The translations under genes were made by a program, and so were the position numbers. DNA of 64,000 bases, taken from assembly GCA_031260805.1 (NCBI GenBank), contig JAISKV010000001.1, positions 84,978 to 148,977 on the forward strand, written 5' to 3'. Below, in pieces: positions 14,856-26,600 of the stretch (its first letter is position 1; every line of letters starts with the position of its first letter). Under the pieces are notes generated by a model, which saw nothing but the letters and a program-made list of their open reading frames with translations, was not told where the DNA came from and searched no databases. Source of the stretch: Rickettsiales bacterium. GTDB taxonomy: Bacteria; Pseudomonadota; Alphaproteobacteria; Rs-D84.

Positions 14856-16670
14856 TCACCTAAGTACCTTTTCAATCTCTTCCCTGGTCAGGGTTTCGCG
14901 CTTTAACAATGCTTCGGCCAGTTTTTTGACCCTGGTCTTGTTTTTTACCAGAATTGCACGCGCGTTTTTGTATGCAGTGTCCATCCACTTTTTGACTTCC
15001 GCATCAACCAATTCCGCAGTTTTTTCAGAAGCGTTTTCCAGCGCGCCGCGCGACTCGAACCGCGTCATTTGGTTTATCGCCACCGGGCCGAATTTATCGG
15101 ACAGGCCCCAGACAGTTATCGCGCGCCGCGCCAGATAAGTTGCCGTCGCAATGTCATTTTCCGCCCCGGTTGTGATTTTGTCGCGGCCGAAAAATAGTTC
15201 TTCCGCGCCGCGCCCGGCCAATGAAACCACCAGATCCGCGCGCAGTTCCGCCAGCGTCAGATGAACTTTGTCATCCGTGGGCAAGTACTGGACCATGCCG
15301 GCCGCGCGGCCGCGCGGGATAATCGTCGCCTTGTGAATCGGGTCCACCACACCCTTGAAGTGCGTTGACATGAACGCATGGCCCGCTTCATGATACGCGG
15401 TCAGTTTTATGTCTTCGGCGCGCATTTTTTTATCTTTTTTCGGCCCCATCAAAATCTTGTCCCGCGCTTCGTCCAGATCGGCAACCGTGATTTCCGTGCG
15501 ATTCGCGCGCGCCGCAAACAAAGCCGCTTCGTTCAGCAGATTTTCCAGGTCCGCGCCGGAAAATCCGGTGGTTCCGCGCGCGCTGTCCGCCAAATCCACG
15601 CCGCTTGCAAACTTGAACTTTTTCGCGTAAATATCCAGAATCGCGCGCCGGCCCGCCAAGTCCGGCAGTTCAATGTAAACCTGGCGGTCAAAGCGGCCGG
15701 GCCGCAGCAGCGCGGGGTCCAGCATGTCCGGCCGATTCGTCGCACCGACGACGATTATGTTCGTTTCGTTGGAAAATCCGTCCATTTCAATCAGCAGTTG
15801 ATTCAGCGTCTGCTCGCGGTCATTGTCGTTGAAACTGCTATGGCCGCGCTTGGTTCCGATGGCGTCAATTTCATCAATGAACAGGATGCATGGCGCGTTT
15901 TTTTTCGCCAACTCAAAAATTTCTTTAATCTTCGCAACGCCCAGCCCCACGATGATTCCGGAAAAATCACTGCCGGACGCGGCAAAGAACGGGACATTCG
16001 CTTCGCCCGCAATCGCGCGCGCCAGCAAAGTCTTGCCGGTGCCAGGCGCGCCGGACAACAGAATTCCGCGCGGCACCCGCGCGCCCAGGTCCCGAAACTT
16101 GCCCGGATTTTTCAAGAAATCCACGATTTCCATGACTTCCGTTTTTGCATCGTCAATCCCGGCGACATCCGCGAAAGTTGTCTTGGTCTTGCCCGTCGTT
16201 ATTCTTGTCGGATTCATTTGCGATATTTTTCCGGGAAGCCCGCCAACGCCGCCGCCGCGCATTCCGCGGAATATCCACCAGATAAACAGCAGCCCCATCA
16301 GAATCGGAACCCAGGTTCCCAGATAATCAATCCATCCGCGCGATTTGTCCAGCGACACGGACGCGCCGGTCTTGGCGATTTTTTCCAGCAGCGCGGCATC
16401 GTAATCAATTGCCGCGGTGTATTTCAGCCCATCCCGCAATTCGCCAGTGGCAATCCCGTCGCGGATAGCCATCGTCGCAATATTCTTCTTGTCCGCATTT
16501 TGCAGTATTTGTGAAAAATTGAGTTCCAACGGCGCGGCTTGTTTGGTTTCCGCGCCCGGCGCCGCGGCCGGTTGCAGGTAAATCGCGCGCCCGATTGTTA
16601 TCGCCAGAATAACCGCAAAAATAATCAGATATTTCGCGCCGCCGTCTTTTTTATTAAATTTCTTTTTCAA
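14856..16670 (-). CDS. ftsH: ATP-dependent zinc metalloprotease FtsH
   Basis: 604 residues from a TTG at 16670 (MKKKFNKKDGG..), which I choose because the longer frame in the track has no membrane-protein features upstream of it. FtsH is the membrane AAA+ protease that removes damaged and short-lived membrane proteins. Membrane segment 1 is YLIIFAVILAITIG (~15-30); segment 2 is WVPILMGLLFIWWIF (~118). GAPGTGKT (~206), FIDEIDAIG, the SRH GATNRPDMLDPALLRPGRFDR and zinc site HEAGH (~423) are all intact. The start overlaps the end of tilS by 17 nt, the usual tilS-ftsH order. Confidence 0.94.
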   Translation of the reverse strand: MKKKFNKKDGGAKYLIIFAVILAITIGRAIYLQPAAAPGAETKQAAPLELNFSQILQNADKKNIATMAIRDGIATGELRDGLKYTAAIDYDAALLEKIAKTGASVSLDKSRGWIDYLGTWVPILMGLLFIWWIFRGMRGGGVGGLPGKISQMNPTRITTGKTKTTFADVAGIDDAKTEVMEIVDFLKNPGKFRDLGARVPRGILLSGAPGTGKTLLARAIAGEANVPFFAASGSDFSGIIVGLGVAKIKEIFELAKKNAPCILFIDEIDAIGTKRGHSSFNDNDREQTLNQLLIEMDGFSNETNIIVVGATNRPDMLDPALLRPGRFDRQVYIELPDLAGRRAILDIYAKKFKFASGVDLADSARGTTGFSGADLENLLNEAALFAARANRTEITVADLDEARDKILMGPKKDKKMRAEDIKLTAYHEAGHAFMSTHFKGVVDPIHKATIIPRGRAAGMVQYLPTDDKVHLTLAELRADLVVSLAGRGAEELFFGRDKITTGAENDIATATYLARRAITVWGLSDKFGPVAINQMTRFESRGALENASEKTAELVDAEVKKWMDTAYKNARAILVKNKTRVKKLAEALLKRETLTREEIEKVLR

Positions 16671-17532
16671 TTTTAATCTCGTTTTTCTTTCTTGTGATGA
16701 TGCAGTTGCCCAGCGTCCTGCGCACGGTCGGCGCGGCCAGCAGAGCATACAATAATTTTTGCAGCGATTGCAAGCGCGGCGCGTAAGACGCTTTTCCGAT
16801 TCGCCGAATTTCATCGCCCAGAAATTTCAACTGCAATTCTGCCGGCATTTCCCAAAAGTCCCCGCGCGCCGCCATGGATTCCAGCGATTCGCGCGCACGC
16901 GCCAAGTTCGCGATCGCCAGCAGCATCCGTTCGTCCGTTATTCCCAGCGCATCGCGCAGAACGCGGCGATTCTTGCGAATCTTCACGCGCGTGTACTTTT
17001 CGTCGTCGTTCATCGCGTCATGAAAGTATTTGTGATTGAAGTCGGCGCAGTATTTTTCCAGCGCGGCGCGCGGAATGCCCAGCAGCGGCCGAATGATTTT
17101 AATCCCGTCGCGCGACGCAACAGCGCGAATCCCGGCCAGCCCGTAAATCCCGCTGCCGCGCCGCAAATTCATCAGAAAAGTTTCAATGTTGTCATCTGCC
17201 TGGTGCGCGACCGCCAAGACGCCGACCCCGTTCTTGTGGCACCAGTCCGTCATCAGCCCGTACCGCGCGTTGCGGGCGGATTCTTCCAGTCCCGTCCGCG
17301 GCTTGACCCCGTTCCATTCCAGAACAACCGTATCAAACGGCAGCGATTTCACATGCGCCGCCTCGGCCTCTGACTCTGGGCGCAGTTTGTGGTTCACATG
17401 CAGAACGACAAAGTCCAGCCCCAGTTCTGCGCACAAATGCATCAGCGCGGTTGAATCCGCGCCGCCGCTGACCGCCAGCGCGATTTTCTCCCCGCGGTAT
17501 TTTTCCATAAAATCTGCAAACTCTGCGAACAT
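16654..17532 (-). CDS. tilS: tRNA(Ile)-lysidine synthase
   Basis: 292 residues. TilS converts C34 of the tRNA-Ile CAU anticodon to lysidine so that it reads AUA. The PP-loop ATP site is SGGADS (~21-26). LHVNHKLRPES, VAHQADDNIETFLMNLRRGSG and RPLLGIPRAALEKYC are typical of the family. It is shorter than E. coli TilS (~430), lacking most of the C-terminal domains, as in other compact versions. It overlaps ftsH, so the two are co-transcribed. Confidence 0.92.
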   Translation of the reverse strand: MFAEFADFMEKYRGEKIALAVSGGADSTALMHLCAELGLDFVVLHVNHKLRPESEAEAAHVKSLPFDTVVLEWNGVKPRTGLEESARNARYGLMTDWCHKNGVGVLAVAHQADDNIETFLMNLRRGSGIYGLAGIRAVASRDGIKIIRPLLGIPRAALEKYCADFNHKYFHDAMNDDEKYTRVKIRKNRRVLRDALGITDERMLLAIANLARARESLESMAARGDFWEMPAELQLKFLGDEIRRIGKASYAPRLQSLQKLLYALLAAPTVRRTLGNCIITRKKNEIKIEKEI

Positions 17533-17577
17533 TTATGGCTATTTTATGATATAATTCCGGAAAAGAAAGGACTTTTT

Positions 17578-18123
17578 ATGATTAATTCAGTGGCGGTTTA
17601 TTGCGGGCATCAATTCGGGACAGATCCAAAATTTGCGCGGGATGCGGCGGAAATAGGCGAATTGTTCGCCAGAAACAAAATCAAAATGGTGTTTGGCGGC
17701 GGAAATGTAGGCCTGATGGGAACGGTCGCGTCGGCCGCAATAAACAACGGCGGCGAAGTCATCGGCATCACGACCAGCCATGTCGTGCAAAAGCAAGAGC
17801 CTGCGCACGAAAACGCCCGCATTGAAATTGTCGGCGGCGTGAACGACCGCAAGCAGCGCATGTTTGATCTGTCTGATGCTTTTTTGATTCTGCCCGGCGG
17901 CATCGGCACGCTGAACGAACTGACCGATATTCTGACAATGCAGCAGATTGGCGAAACGCACAAGCCTATATGGTTTCTGAACACCGGAAAATACTGGGAC
18001 ATGATGGGCGCGATGTTTGTCCACATGCAGCAGAACGGGTTTATTGAATCAATGGACGATTACGACATCACTGTCTTCACCACGCCGCAGGAAGTAATCA
18101 ATGCAATCAGAAATTCTGAATAA
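17578..18123 (+). CDS. LOG-family nucleotide phosphoribohydrolase
   Basis: 181 residues with both LOG signatures, FGGGNVGLMG and PGGIGTLNE (PGGxGTxxE). LOG proteins cleave nucleoside 5'-monophosphates, cytokinin ribosides in some organisms, to base and ribose-5-phosphate; the natural substrate in bacteria is often unclear. A ribosome site (AAAGGA) and a TATAAT lie upstream. Its 3' end overlaps the start of xerC by 23 nt. Confidence 0.9.
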   Translation: MINSVAVYCGHQFGTDPKFARDAAEIGELFARNKIKMVFGGGNVGLMGTVASAAINNGGEVIGITTSHVVQKQEPAHENARIEIVGGVNDRKQRMFDLSDAFLILPGGIGTLNELTDILTMQQIGETHKPIWFLNTGKYWDMMGAMFVHMQQNGFIESMDDYDITVFTTPQEVINAIRNSE

Positions 18124-18982
18124 TTTTTTGGATTATCTGAAACTGACGCGCGGCTTTTCAGATTATACGGTGATTTCGTACCGTACCGACCTGCTGGACT
18201 TTTTCGGATTTATTGGTGATTTTTCAGGCGCGGATTCGCTGGGCGCGGTTGACACGCTGACATTCCGCTCGTACCTGTCCAATCGTCAGAACCGCAATTT
18301 GTCCGCGCGGGGAACTGCGCGCGCATTGGCCGCGATACGCAGTTTTTACAAATTTATTAAAAAAGAATACGGCATAAAAAACGACGCTATAAACCTGATA
18401 TCTTCGCCAAAAATCCCCAGGAAATTATCCAAGGCGATTGACACGCCCGACATAATGGAAATGCATGGCGCGATTAACGAATCCGACCCTTGGATTGCGG
18501 CGCGCGATTGGGCGCTGATCATGCTGATATTCGGATGCGGGCTGCGAATATCCGAAGCATTGTCGCTGACCATGCAAGATATAGCGGGCTGGCCGGAAAC
18601 GCTGCGCATCGTCGGTAAAGGTAAAAAAGAACGCATCGTGCCGGTTCTGCCGGCCGTGTACGACGCGCTGGAAAAATATATCGCGCTGCGCCGTCCCAGC
18701 GAAATCTTGTTTTTGTCAGTGCGCGGATTGCCGATGCGCGCGCGCATGGCGGAAAAAGTCTTGGAATCCGTGCGGTGCGCGTTGCAGTTGCCGGATTACA
18801 CAACGCCGCACGCGCTGCGGCATTCGTTCGCGACGGCATTGCTGTCCGGCGGCGTGGATTTGCGCAGTTTGCAGGAACTGCTGGGACATTCCTCGCTGTC
18901 CACGACGCAACTGTATACCAAACTGGACATGACCGAGGTTATGAAGAACTATAACCGCGCCCATCCAAAAGCCCGGGAATAA
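18101..18982 (+). CDS. xerC: Tyrosine recombinase XerC-type
   Basis: 293 residues. The N-terminal SAM-like core-binding domain is residues 1-90; SARGTARALAAIRSFYKFIKK is closer to XerC than to XerD, an inference. The catalytic set is complete: R near 148 in GLRISEAL, HALRH (~236), GHSSLSTTQLY with the nucleophile Tyr near 271. It would resolve chromosome dimers at dif with its partner. It starts within the LOG gene, so the two are translated together. Confidence 0.88.
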   Translation: MQSEILNNFLDYLKLTRGFSDYTVISYRTDLLDFFGFIGDFSGADSLGAVDTLTFRSYLSNRQNRNLSARGTARALAAIRSFYKFIKKEYGIKNDAINLISSPKIPRKLSKAIDTPDIMEMHGAINESDPWIAARDWALIMLIFGCGLRISEALSLTMQDIAGWPETLRIVGKGKKERIVPVLPAVYDALEKYIALRRPSEILFLSVRGLPMRARMAEKVLESVRCALQLPDYTTPHALRHSFATALLSGGVDLRSLQELLGHSSLSTTQLYTKLDMTEVMKNYNRAHPKARE

Positions 18983-18986
18983 ATTA

Positions 18987-19014
18987 TTGCAAACCGGGCC
19001 ATTTATACTATAAT
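18987..19014 (+). promoter_or_regulatory. Orphan consensus promoter
   Basis: TTGCAA (18987-18992), 16-nt spacer, TATAAT (19009-19014), the same boxes as gapA and ssrA. No sense-strand gene lies downstream; the next genes (19073, eno) run the other way. Confidence 0.6.
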
Positions 19015-19072
19015 CCGGGCAACCGGGGCCGTTAAAAAATAGGCGATAGGTACGATAACAATTTCTTATTAC

Positions 19073-19255
19073 CTATTTCCGTACTGCCAGCCACAGCGCG
19101 AACAGGTATCCGAATCCGGTCCAGCCGAACAGCCATGATGAAATCCGTATCATGCCCAGAGCAGTTTTGTCTTTCTTGTTTTTTGCGCCCAAAAATACAG
19201 GCGCGTACAGCACGATGCACAGAACTGCGGTAAAAAGCACAAGTTTTAGTATCAT
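19073..19255 (-). CDS. Small two-helix membrane protein
   Basis: 60 residues with two hydrophobic segments, LVLFTAVLCIVLYAPVFLG and WLFGWTGFGYLFALWLAV, separated by a charged loop (AKNKKDKT). I chose this frame over the overlapping 19032-19220 frame because of its membrane pattern. No family recognised. It lies just downstream of eno on the same strand, after a hairpin repeat. Confidence 0.55.
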   Translation of the reverse strand: MILKLVLFTAVLCIVLYAPVFLGAKNKKDKTALGMIRISSWLFGWTGFGYLFALWLAVRK

Positions 19256-19261
19256 TTAATC

Positions 19262-19332
19262 AGAGTTTAGAGTTTAGGTGGAGAGTGTCGGCACAAACTA
19301 CCTAAACTCTACACTCTACACTCTAAACTCTA
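19262..19332. repeat. Inverted heptanucleotide repeat hairpin
   Basis: agagttt heptamers pair with aaactct/acactct across a short loop directly after the eno stop. Same type as 9374-9453; a probable terminator. Confidence 0.75.
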
Positions 19333-19336
19333 ACTG

Positions 19337-20611
<1,275 letters not shown>

Positions 20612-20652
20612 ATAAATGGTAAAATAAATCCATATGTTTCAGGGAGTTTTGT

Positions 20653-23600
20653 GTGTATAGAAAGATTTTGGCCGTTTTTGCGGCTTTATTTCCTGTATCC
20701 GGATTTGCGAATGTCATTTATCCAGGATATAACACCGGCGATTTAATCGGCACCGGCGTCGCGACTGGCGGCAACAGCGCGATAACAGCCGCGCCGAAGT
20801 GCACTGTTGTTGGCCAGGGTTTGCAGTGCGGCGGCGATTTTGTTGCAGGCTGGAATGTCGCAAGCGATTCAGGCGCCGGATTTCAATCCGGCGGCAGCGG
20901 AATTTACTTTGACCTGTCGTACGCGGGCGTCCCCGGCGTCCCCGTCCAACCGTATGCAATAAATAACGCTACTAATTTGGCCGGGTTTCCTGCAACCGGC
21001 GCGGCCAGCACATTATACATAGACACAGACACCGGTACCGCGTATGTTTGGAACGGAACGAATTACGCCGTTGCGACGCCGACGAATACTTTGGTGGCGG
21101 CGAACAAGTATCTGGTTGCCAATTCCAATTTGATTTATATTTGGGACGCGGGGTCAAACAAGTATATTGCGGCGACACTGCCCCAGGGGATTTATAACTC
21201 TTCGTCAATAACCAATATTGAAAATATAAATGTTGCTGGCAGTTTGTTGAACGAGCAGACGCTGATTCTGGCCCCCGGTGATCATACGAATGCGACCGAA
21301 GACCGGATTGCATGGATTGGCGGCGCGATTCTGAACGGAACGCTGGACGGGAAAACATTTGACGACAATGCCGGCGGCGGCGTCGCGAATTCAAGGCTGG
21401 TGGTGGAAGCGTCCGCAATCAGCGTCGGCGGCAAGATTATAACTGATAACCAAGGATATGCCAGCACGGCCGCGTTTCCTGCGACAGGTGCTCCGGGGGT
21501 GGTGTATACTGATAATTCCGACGGCCGCCAGTATACTTATGTCGGCGGATCGTATGTCGCATATGACGGCCGGTACACAGTCGCGATTCTTAATGCTGGT
21601 GAAAAAGTCATAACCGGGACGGCACTGGGCGGGCATACCAGCGTTGCGGATTCCGAATCGATGTCGCTGAAAACATTGAAGGGCGACATCACGCTGGGCG
21701 GCAGCGTTTGGAACAATGCCTATGTTGATGCATCAGGCAACATTGTCATTCGCGACGCGACAAATGCAGGCAGCGTGCAATTGGGGCTGGACAGCGCGGC
21801 GAATGTGAATATAACCGGCGATGTTGTGAATTTTGGCGGACACACGAATATCCGGGCGGGCCAGAATATTGCAATCAGCGGAAATGTTTCCACCAATTAC
21901 GGCACGGTAAATTTCTCGGCAATCGCAGGGCGGATTTTGATGGGCGATGTCGCAATCGGCGGGTCTTCGCAGTCCGCGGTATTTTCGCAAGTCGGAATCG
22001 GTGGGATTACCGCCGGGAACATTGATATTTCCAACGGATACATGACAGTCAGCGGGGCGGACTTTATAACGGTCGGAAATATTTCCAATACGACCGGTGT
22101 GGTGAACGCGATGGCGACCAGCGTGATTTCCGGTAAAAAATTAACCGTTGGCGGCATTGTCAATAATTCCAAAGTTGACATGAACCTGGCATCGGGCGGC
22201 GGATCGGATCTGGTTGTCGGCGGGAATATTTGGAACAACACGAATGACGGTCTGACGGCGTCGGATGCGACGGCGTCGCGCAACTATGGAAATCTGTCTT
22301 TGGCGTCAGCCGGCAATTTATCCGTATCCGGTGATTTGGTTAACTTTGGCAAGACCGCGATTTTATCCGCGGCCCAGGGAACAACGATAACCGGAAATAT
22401 CCTGAACGGATACGGCGCGATGTCGCTGGCGTCGGCTGCTGGGAAAATCCAGGCCGGCAACATTACGCAAACCGGCGGCGACAGCCTGGTCTTGACGCAG
22501 TCGGGAGTCGGCGGAATCACGGCCGTAAATGTTAACATAACGACCGGATACGCGCAGTTGAATGCGGCTGATTTCATGTCTGTCGGAAACATTTCCAACA
22601 CAACCGCGACCAGTTTGGCGAATAATACCAGTTTTATTACAGGCGCTGTATTGACTGCTGGCGACATTACACAAAATTCCGCCAATAAAATGGTTGTTTC
22701 GGCAGGCGGAAATATAACGGCGGGCCAGATTGCGAACACCACTGGCGTCATGGACATGACGACCGCGGCAAATGGAATTCTGAATGCTACGGGCGTAAAT
22801 GTCGCGGCGGGCCGCTTGACAATTGCGGGCGCGAACAGCCTGATGCTGGGGACCGGCGGATTGACAGTTTCTGGAAACGCGTATCTGAACGGCGGCGGAT
22901 CAACGACAGCCGGAGATCTGTATCTGACGAACAATGCGATGACAATTCAGACTGCGGGCGATATAGTCTTGGGCGGCGCGTTAAGCCTGGCGTCCGGAAC
23001 CGGACTGACAATCGGTACTGCGACAGGGGTTTATAAAACGGTGTCAATCGGCAGCATTTCCAACAACGGCGTGTTAAGTTTGCTGGATAGTTCATTTAAT
23101 ACAATCGGCGTTAGCGGCGCGATTACCAGCGGCGGCACCGCCGGAAACAATGCGTCTGTGTCTGCGTATTCTTATAACAGCGGCGGCGCGGCGGACAACA
23201 TAACGGTTGGCGGCACGATTACCAGCGGCCAGTATTCCAGCATAACGCTGGTTGCGGATGACAACCTGACGACCGGCGATGTTCTGTCCAATAATTCTTT
23301 GTCCGGCAATGTTTTGTTGCAGGCGAAAAATGCCAAAATCGCAACCGGAAATTTGCAGAACAATGCGGCGGCCGGAAAAACATTTGTGGCTGATGCGTAC
23401 GGCGATTTGACGATAACCGGAAATGTGAACAACACAGGGGACTTTATGCGGCTGACCGCGGGCGGCAATATCGCGGTTTCCGGCACGATGAAGAATGACC
23501 TGAACACCGGAAAATTATATATCGGGGCGACGGGCAAGGGCGGAACCAACATAGGGAACTTTGCATTGACGGGCCCCAGCGTTTCATCACTGACGATTTC

Positions 23601-26600
23601 CGGCGGCGATGCCAGCCATGCAGGACTGGAAAACAGCGGGACATTCTATGCGTTGGTGTCGGGCGCGACGACAATTGCGAACGGCGTCAGCATTGCGGCG
23701 ACCGCAACGGAGTTTTTCCTGGATACAGGAACGCTGTCCATGCCGTCCGCAGGCGCGAACGGATTGGAAAACCTGTTGCAGAACAAGATGAACTATTTCA
23801 CCATGATTGTGCGCAACGGCGATGTTTCCGGCGTTGGAATCACGAACGGAACGCGCAACGGGGCGACGGTTGAAAATGCAAGCGCGGCGATGCGGGTGGA
23901 AGCGGACAATATAGTTCTTGCCGATGCGGTAAAGAATGTCGGATCTGATTTGATATTGAAATCAGACGGCGCGACGGGAATAACAATTGGCGGGGTGCTG
24001 TACAACGGAACGCTGGATGGCGTTGCGGCGGTCGCGAACGCGGCGCAGAAAAATGCAAGTCTGACTGCATCCGGAACGATTTCAATCGCGGATACGGTCA
24101 GGAATTTCGGATATCTGGTTGTCAATGGGACGAATGCTGTGAACTTGGCTGCGATTGACAACAATGGCACCGCGCGGGTAGAGTCTTCATCCGCGGCCGG
24201 CGCGATTACAGGAACGACGATAACGAATAACGGAACGACAACCGGCGCGTGCAACGCGGGCGACGGTACAAACTGCGATTTGTATATCGTGGCCCGGGAT
24301 GCGAACTTTACCGGCGCATTTGCCAGCGGCAGCGGAAACGCGCTTATACAGACAACTAACAGCGCGGCGGTTGGCGGCGTATCGCTGACCGGCGGTCGGC
24401 TGGATATTGACGCGTACAACGGATTTGCATCAAACGGCGCGATTGCGGTGAATTCTGGCAGTCTGAATTTCAGCAGCAATACGACCACCGCGACCGCGAC
24501 AGGAAATGTCGCGACGGCCGGTGATATCAACGGCTGGCAGAGCGGCGTCGCAACCGGCGGCAGCATGAATTTCGCAATCGCGACCGGAAATACTGCGAGT
24601 TTCAGCACAACCGGGAATATTGCAGCCGGCGGCAACATTGTTGCGAACAGCGCGAATGCGATAACGCTGCAACTGAACGGGACCGGCGTTTCGGCGACCG
24701 GGGATATCTTGGCGCAGAACCGCGGCATCTTGAAGTTCGGCCCGTCCGTCGCCAGCATAACCGGAGAATTGATGAGCACGGACGCCAACGCGACGATTGA
24801 TTGGTCGGCGGTCGGCAGCGGCGCGACTGTTGCAATCGCGCAGTTGAACGATTTGGGCAAAGTCATTGCTGGCGGCGCGTCGCTGACAGCAGACGCGTCC
24901 GTTGACAACGCGATAAATATTGCGAATGGAGTTTTGATGAACGGCGCCACCAGCGGCGGTTTTAACATCCTGTCCAACAACTACACATTGCGCACGACGG
25001 GCGTAGGCGCGGATATCAAAATTGCTGCGAACGGCGTGAATGTCGCGGCATCCAAGACTTTGGCTCTGGACAGCGCGGACCGGATTGACATAACCGGCAC
25101 GACGACGAATGCCGGCGCGTTGACATACAACGCCTTGAATGAAATCGCGATTGGCGCGATTGCGAATACCGGAACGCTGAACGCTGCGGGCAAGTCTGCG
25201 ACCGGCGGAGCGGTTTCCAACACCGGCGGCGGGAACTTGAATATTGCGACGACAAACGGGGTTATAGCGTTCGGCGACTTTACAAACAGCGCGGCGGCCG
25301 TGCTGAATTCCGGAAATCAGAATACGACGCTGGGCGCTGTTGTAAACAATACCGGCGGCAATATAACACTGACGGCAAAGCAACTGAATGTGAATTCTAT
25401 CGCGTCCGCGGCGGCGTTCGTGGTTAATTCCGCGACGGTCGCGTCATCCGGCGCGATAACGGCGACCGGAAATTTGGGTCAAGACAGCGGCACCGGGACA
25501 TACGCGCTGCAATTCAAGACGAACAATCTGAATGTCGCAGCATCCGCATTGAATGTCAGTGGAAACTTTGTCGCGAATAACAATGCCGCGTCTTACACTA
25601 TTGCGAATGACGCGACCATAACCGGCGGCCTGACGATTGCCACGCCTGCGGAAACGCGATTGACATCCAGCACTGGAAACATCGCATCCGGCGTCATAAC
25701 CAACAACGGCAAGCTGGAACTTATTGCGACCGCCGCAGCCAAGAAAATAGCGACCGGCGCGATTTCCAATTCCGCGACCGGCGATCTGGCGATAAACACG
25801 ACGCGTTTGGAATCAGGCCTGGTTGCGAACAATGGCGTCGCCAATATAACAGCGGCGACCGCGACGGTTGCAGGATTGAACAATGCGGCTGGAAAAATGC
25901 GCCTGTCCGGTGGTTCGCTGGAATCAACTGGCGCGGTTTCAATCGTCGGCCAACTGGCCCAGAATCAAATCTGGAATTCATTCGCGGCCGGCGTTGACAT
26001 CATGTCAAATGATTACGCGATTAATTTGTCCGGGACGAACTCCGCATCGTCAACGCTCACGATTTCCCAAGGAATTGACCAGAATTCCGGCCTGATGACA
26101 TTAAAGACAACGGTGCTGAATATTACAGACGGCGGCATCGCCGCGAACGGCACTGTCCGGATTTCCGCGAATGATCACTCGTCGGATTCCGTGCCGGCAT
26201 CCGCCGCAGACCGCTATCCCTGGCTGACCGCGAATATCGTTGGCAATGTTTCCGAGAATGTTCAGTTCTTTGGCCTGTCCGATGCGACCATCAACGGAAA
26301 TTATGCGTTTGGCGATAATTCAATATTGTCTTTGGCCATATTGCCAAAGTCGGTGGAAAATTATTTTGCGACAGTATCGCTGGCGAACGACAACACTCTG
26401 GGCAATATAACAGATGATGCGGGCGGCACCAGCGCGATTGTCAATGTATCTGGCAAGTTCACGACGGATATAACGGGCAGCGTGTTCAGCCTGCCATCGT
26501 TGCCGGGACCGAACACCCCGCTGACAGCGGGCCAGGTTGGGTTTGTCTTGAACGATATCGTTGACGCGGGCACGGCGGTAAAACTGTTGCACGCGGACGG

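Noticed and set aside
18101-18982. xerC-type gene as a mobile-element integrase
   Set aside because: It overlaps LOG in a housekeeping context and has the full-length XerC/D layout; no attachment site or cargo was seen.
19032-19220. Alternative 62-aa ORF over the small membrane gene
   Set aside because: It lacks a plausible membrane or soluble domain pattern; the 60-aa frame at 19073-19255 has two clear hydrophobic segments.
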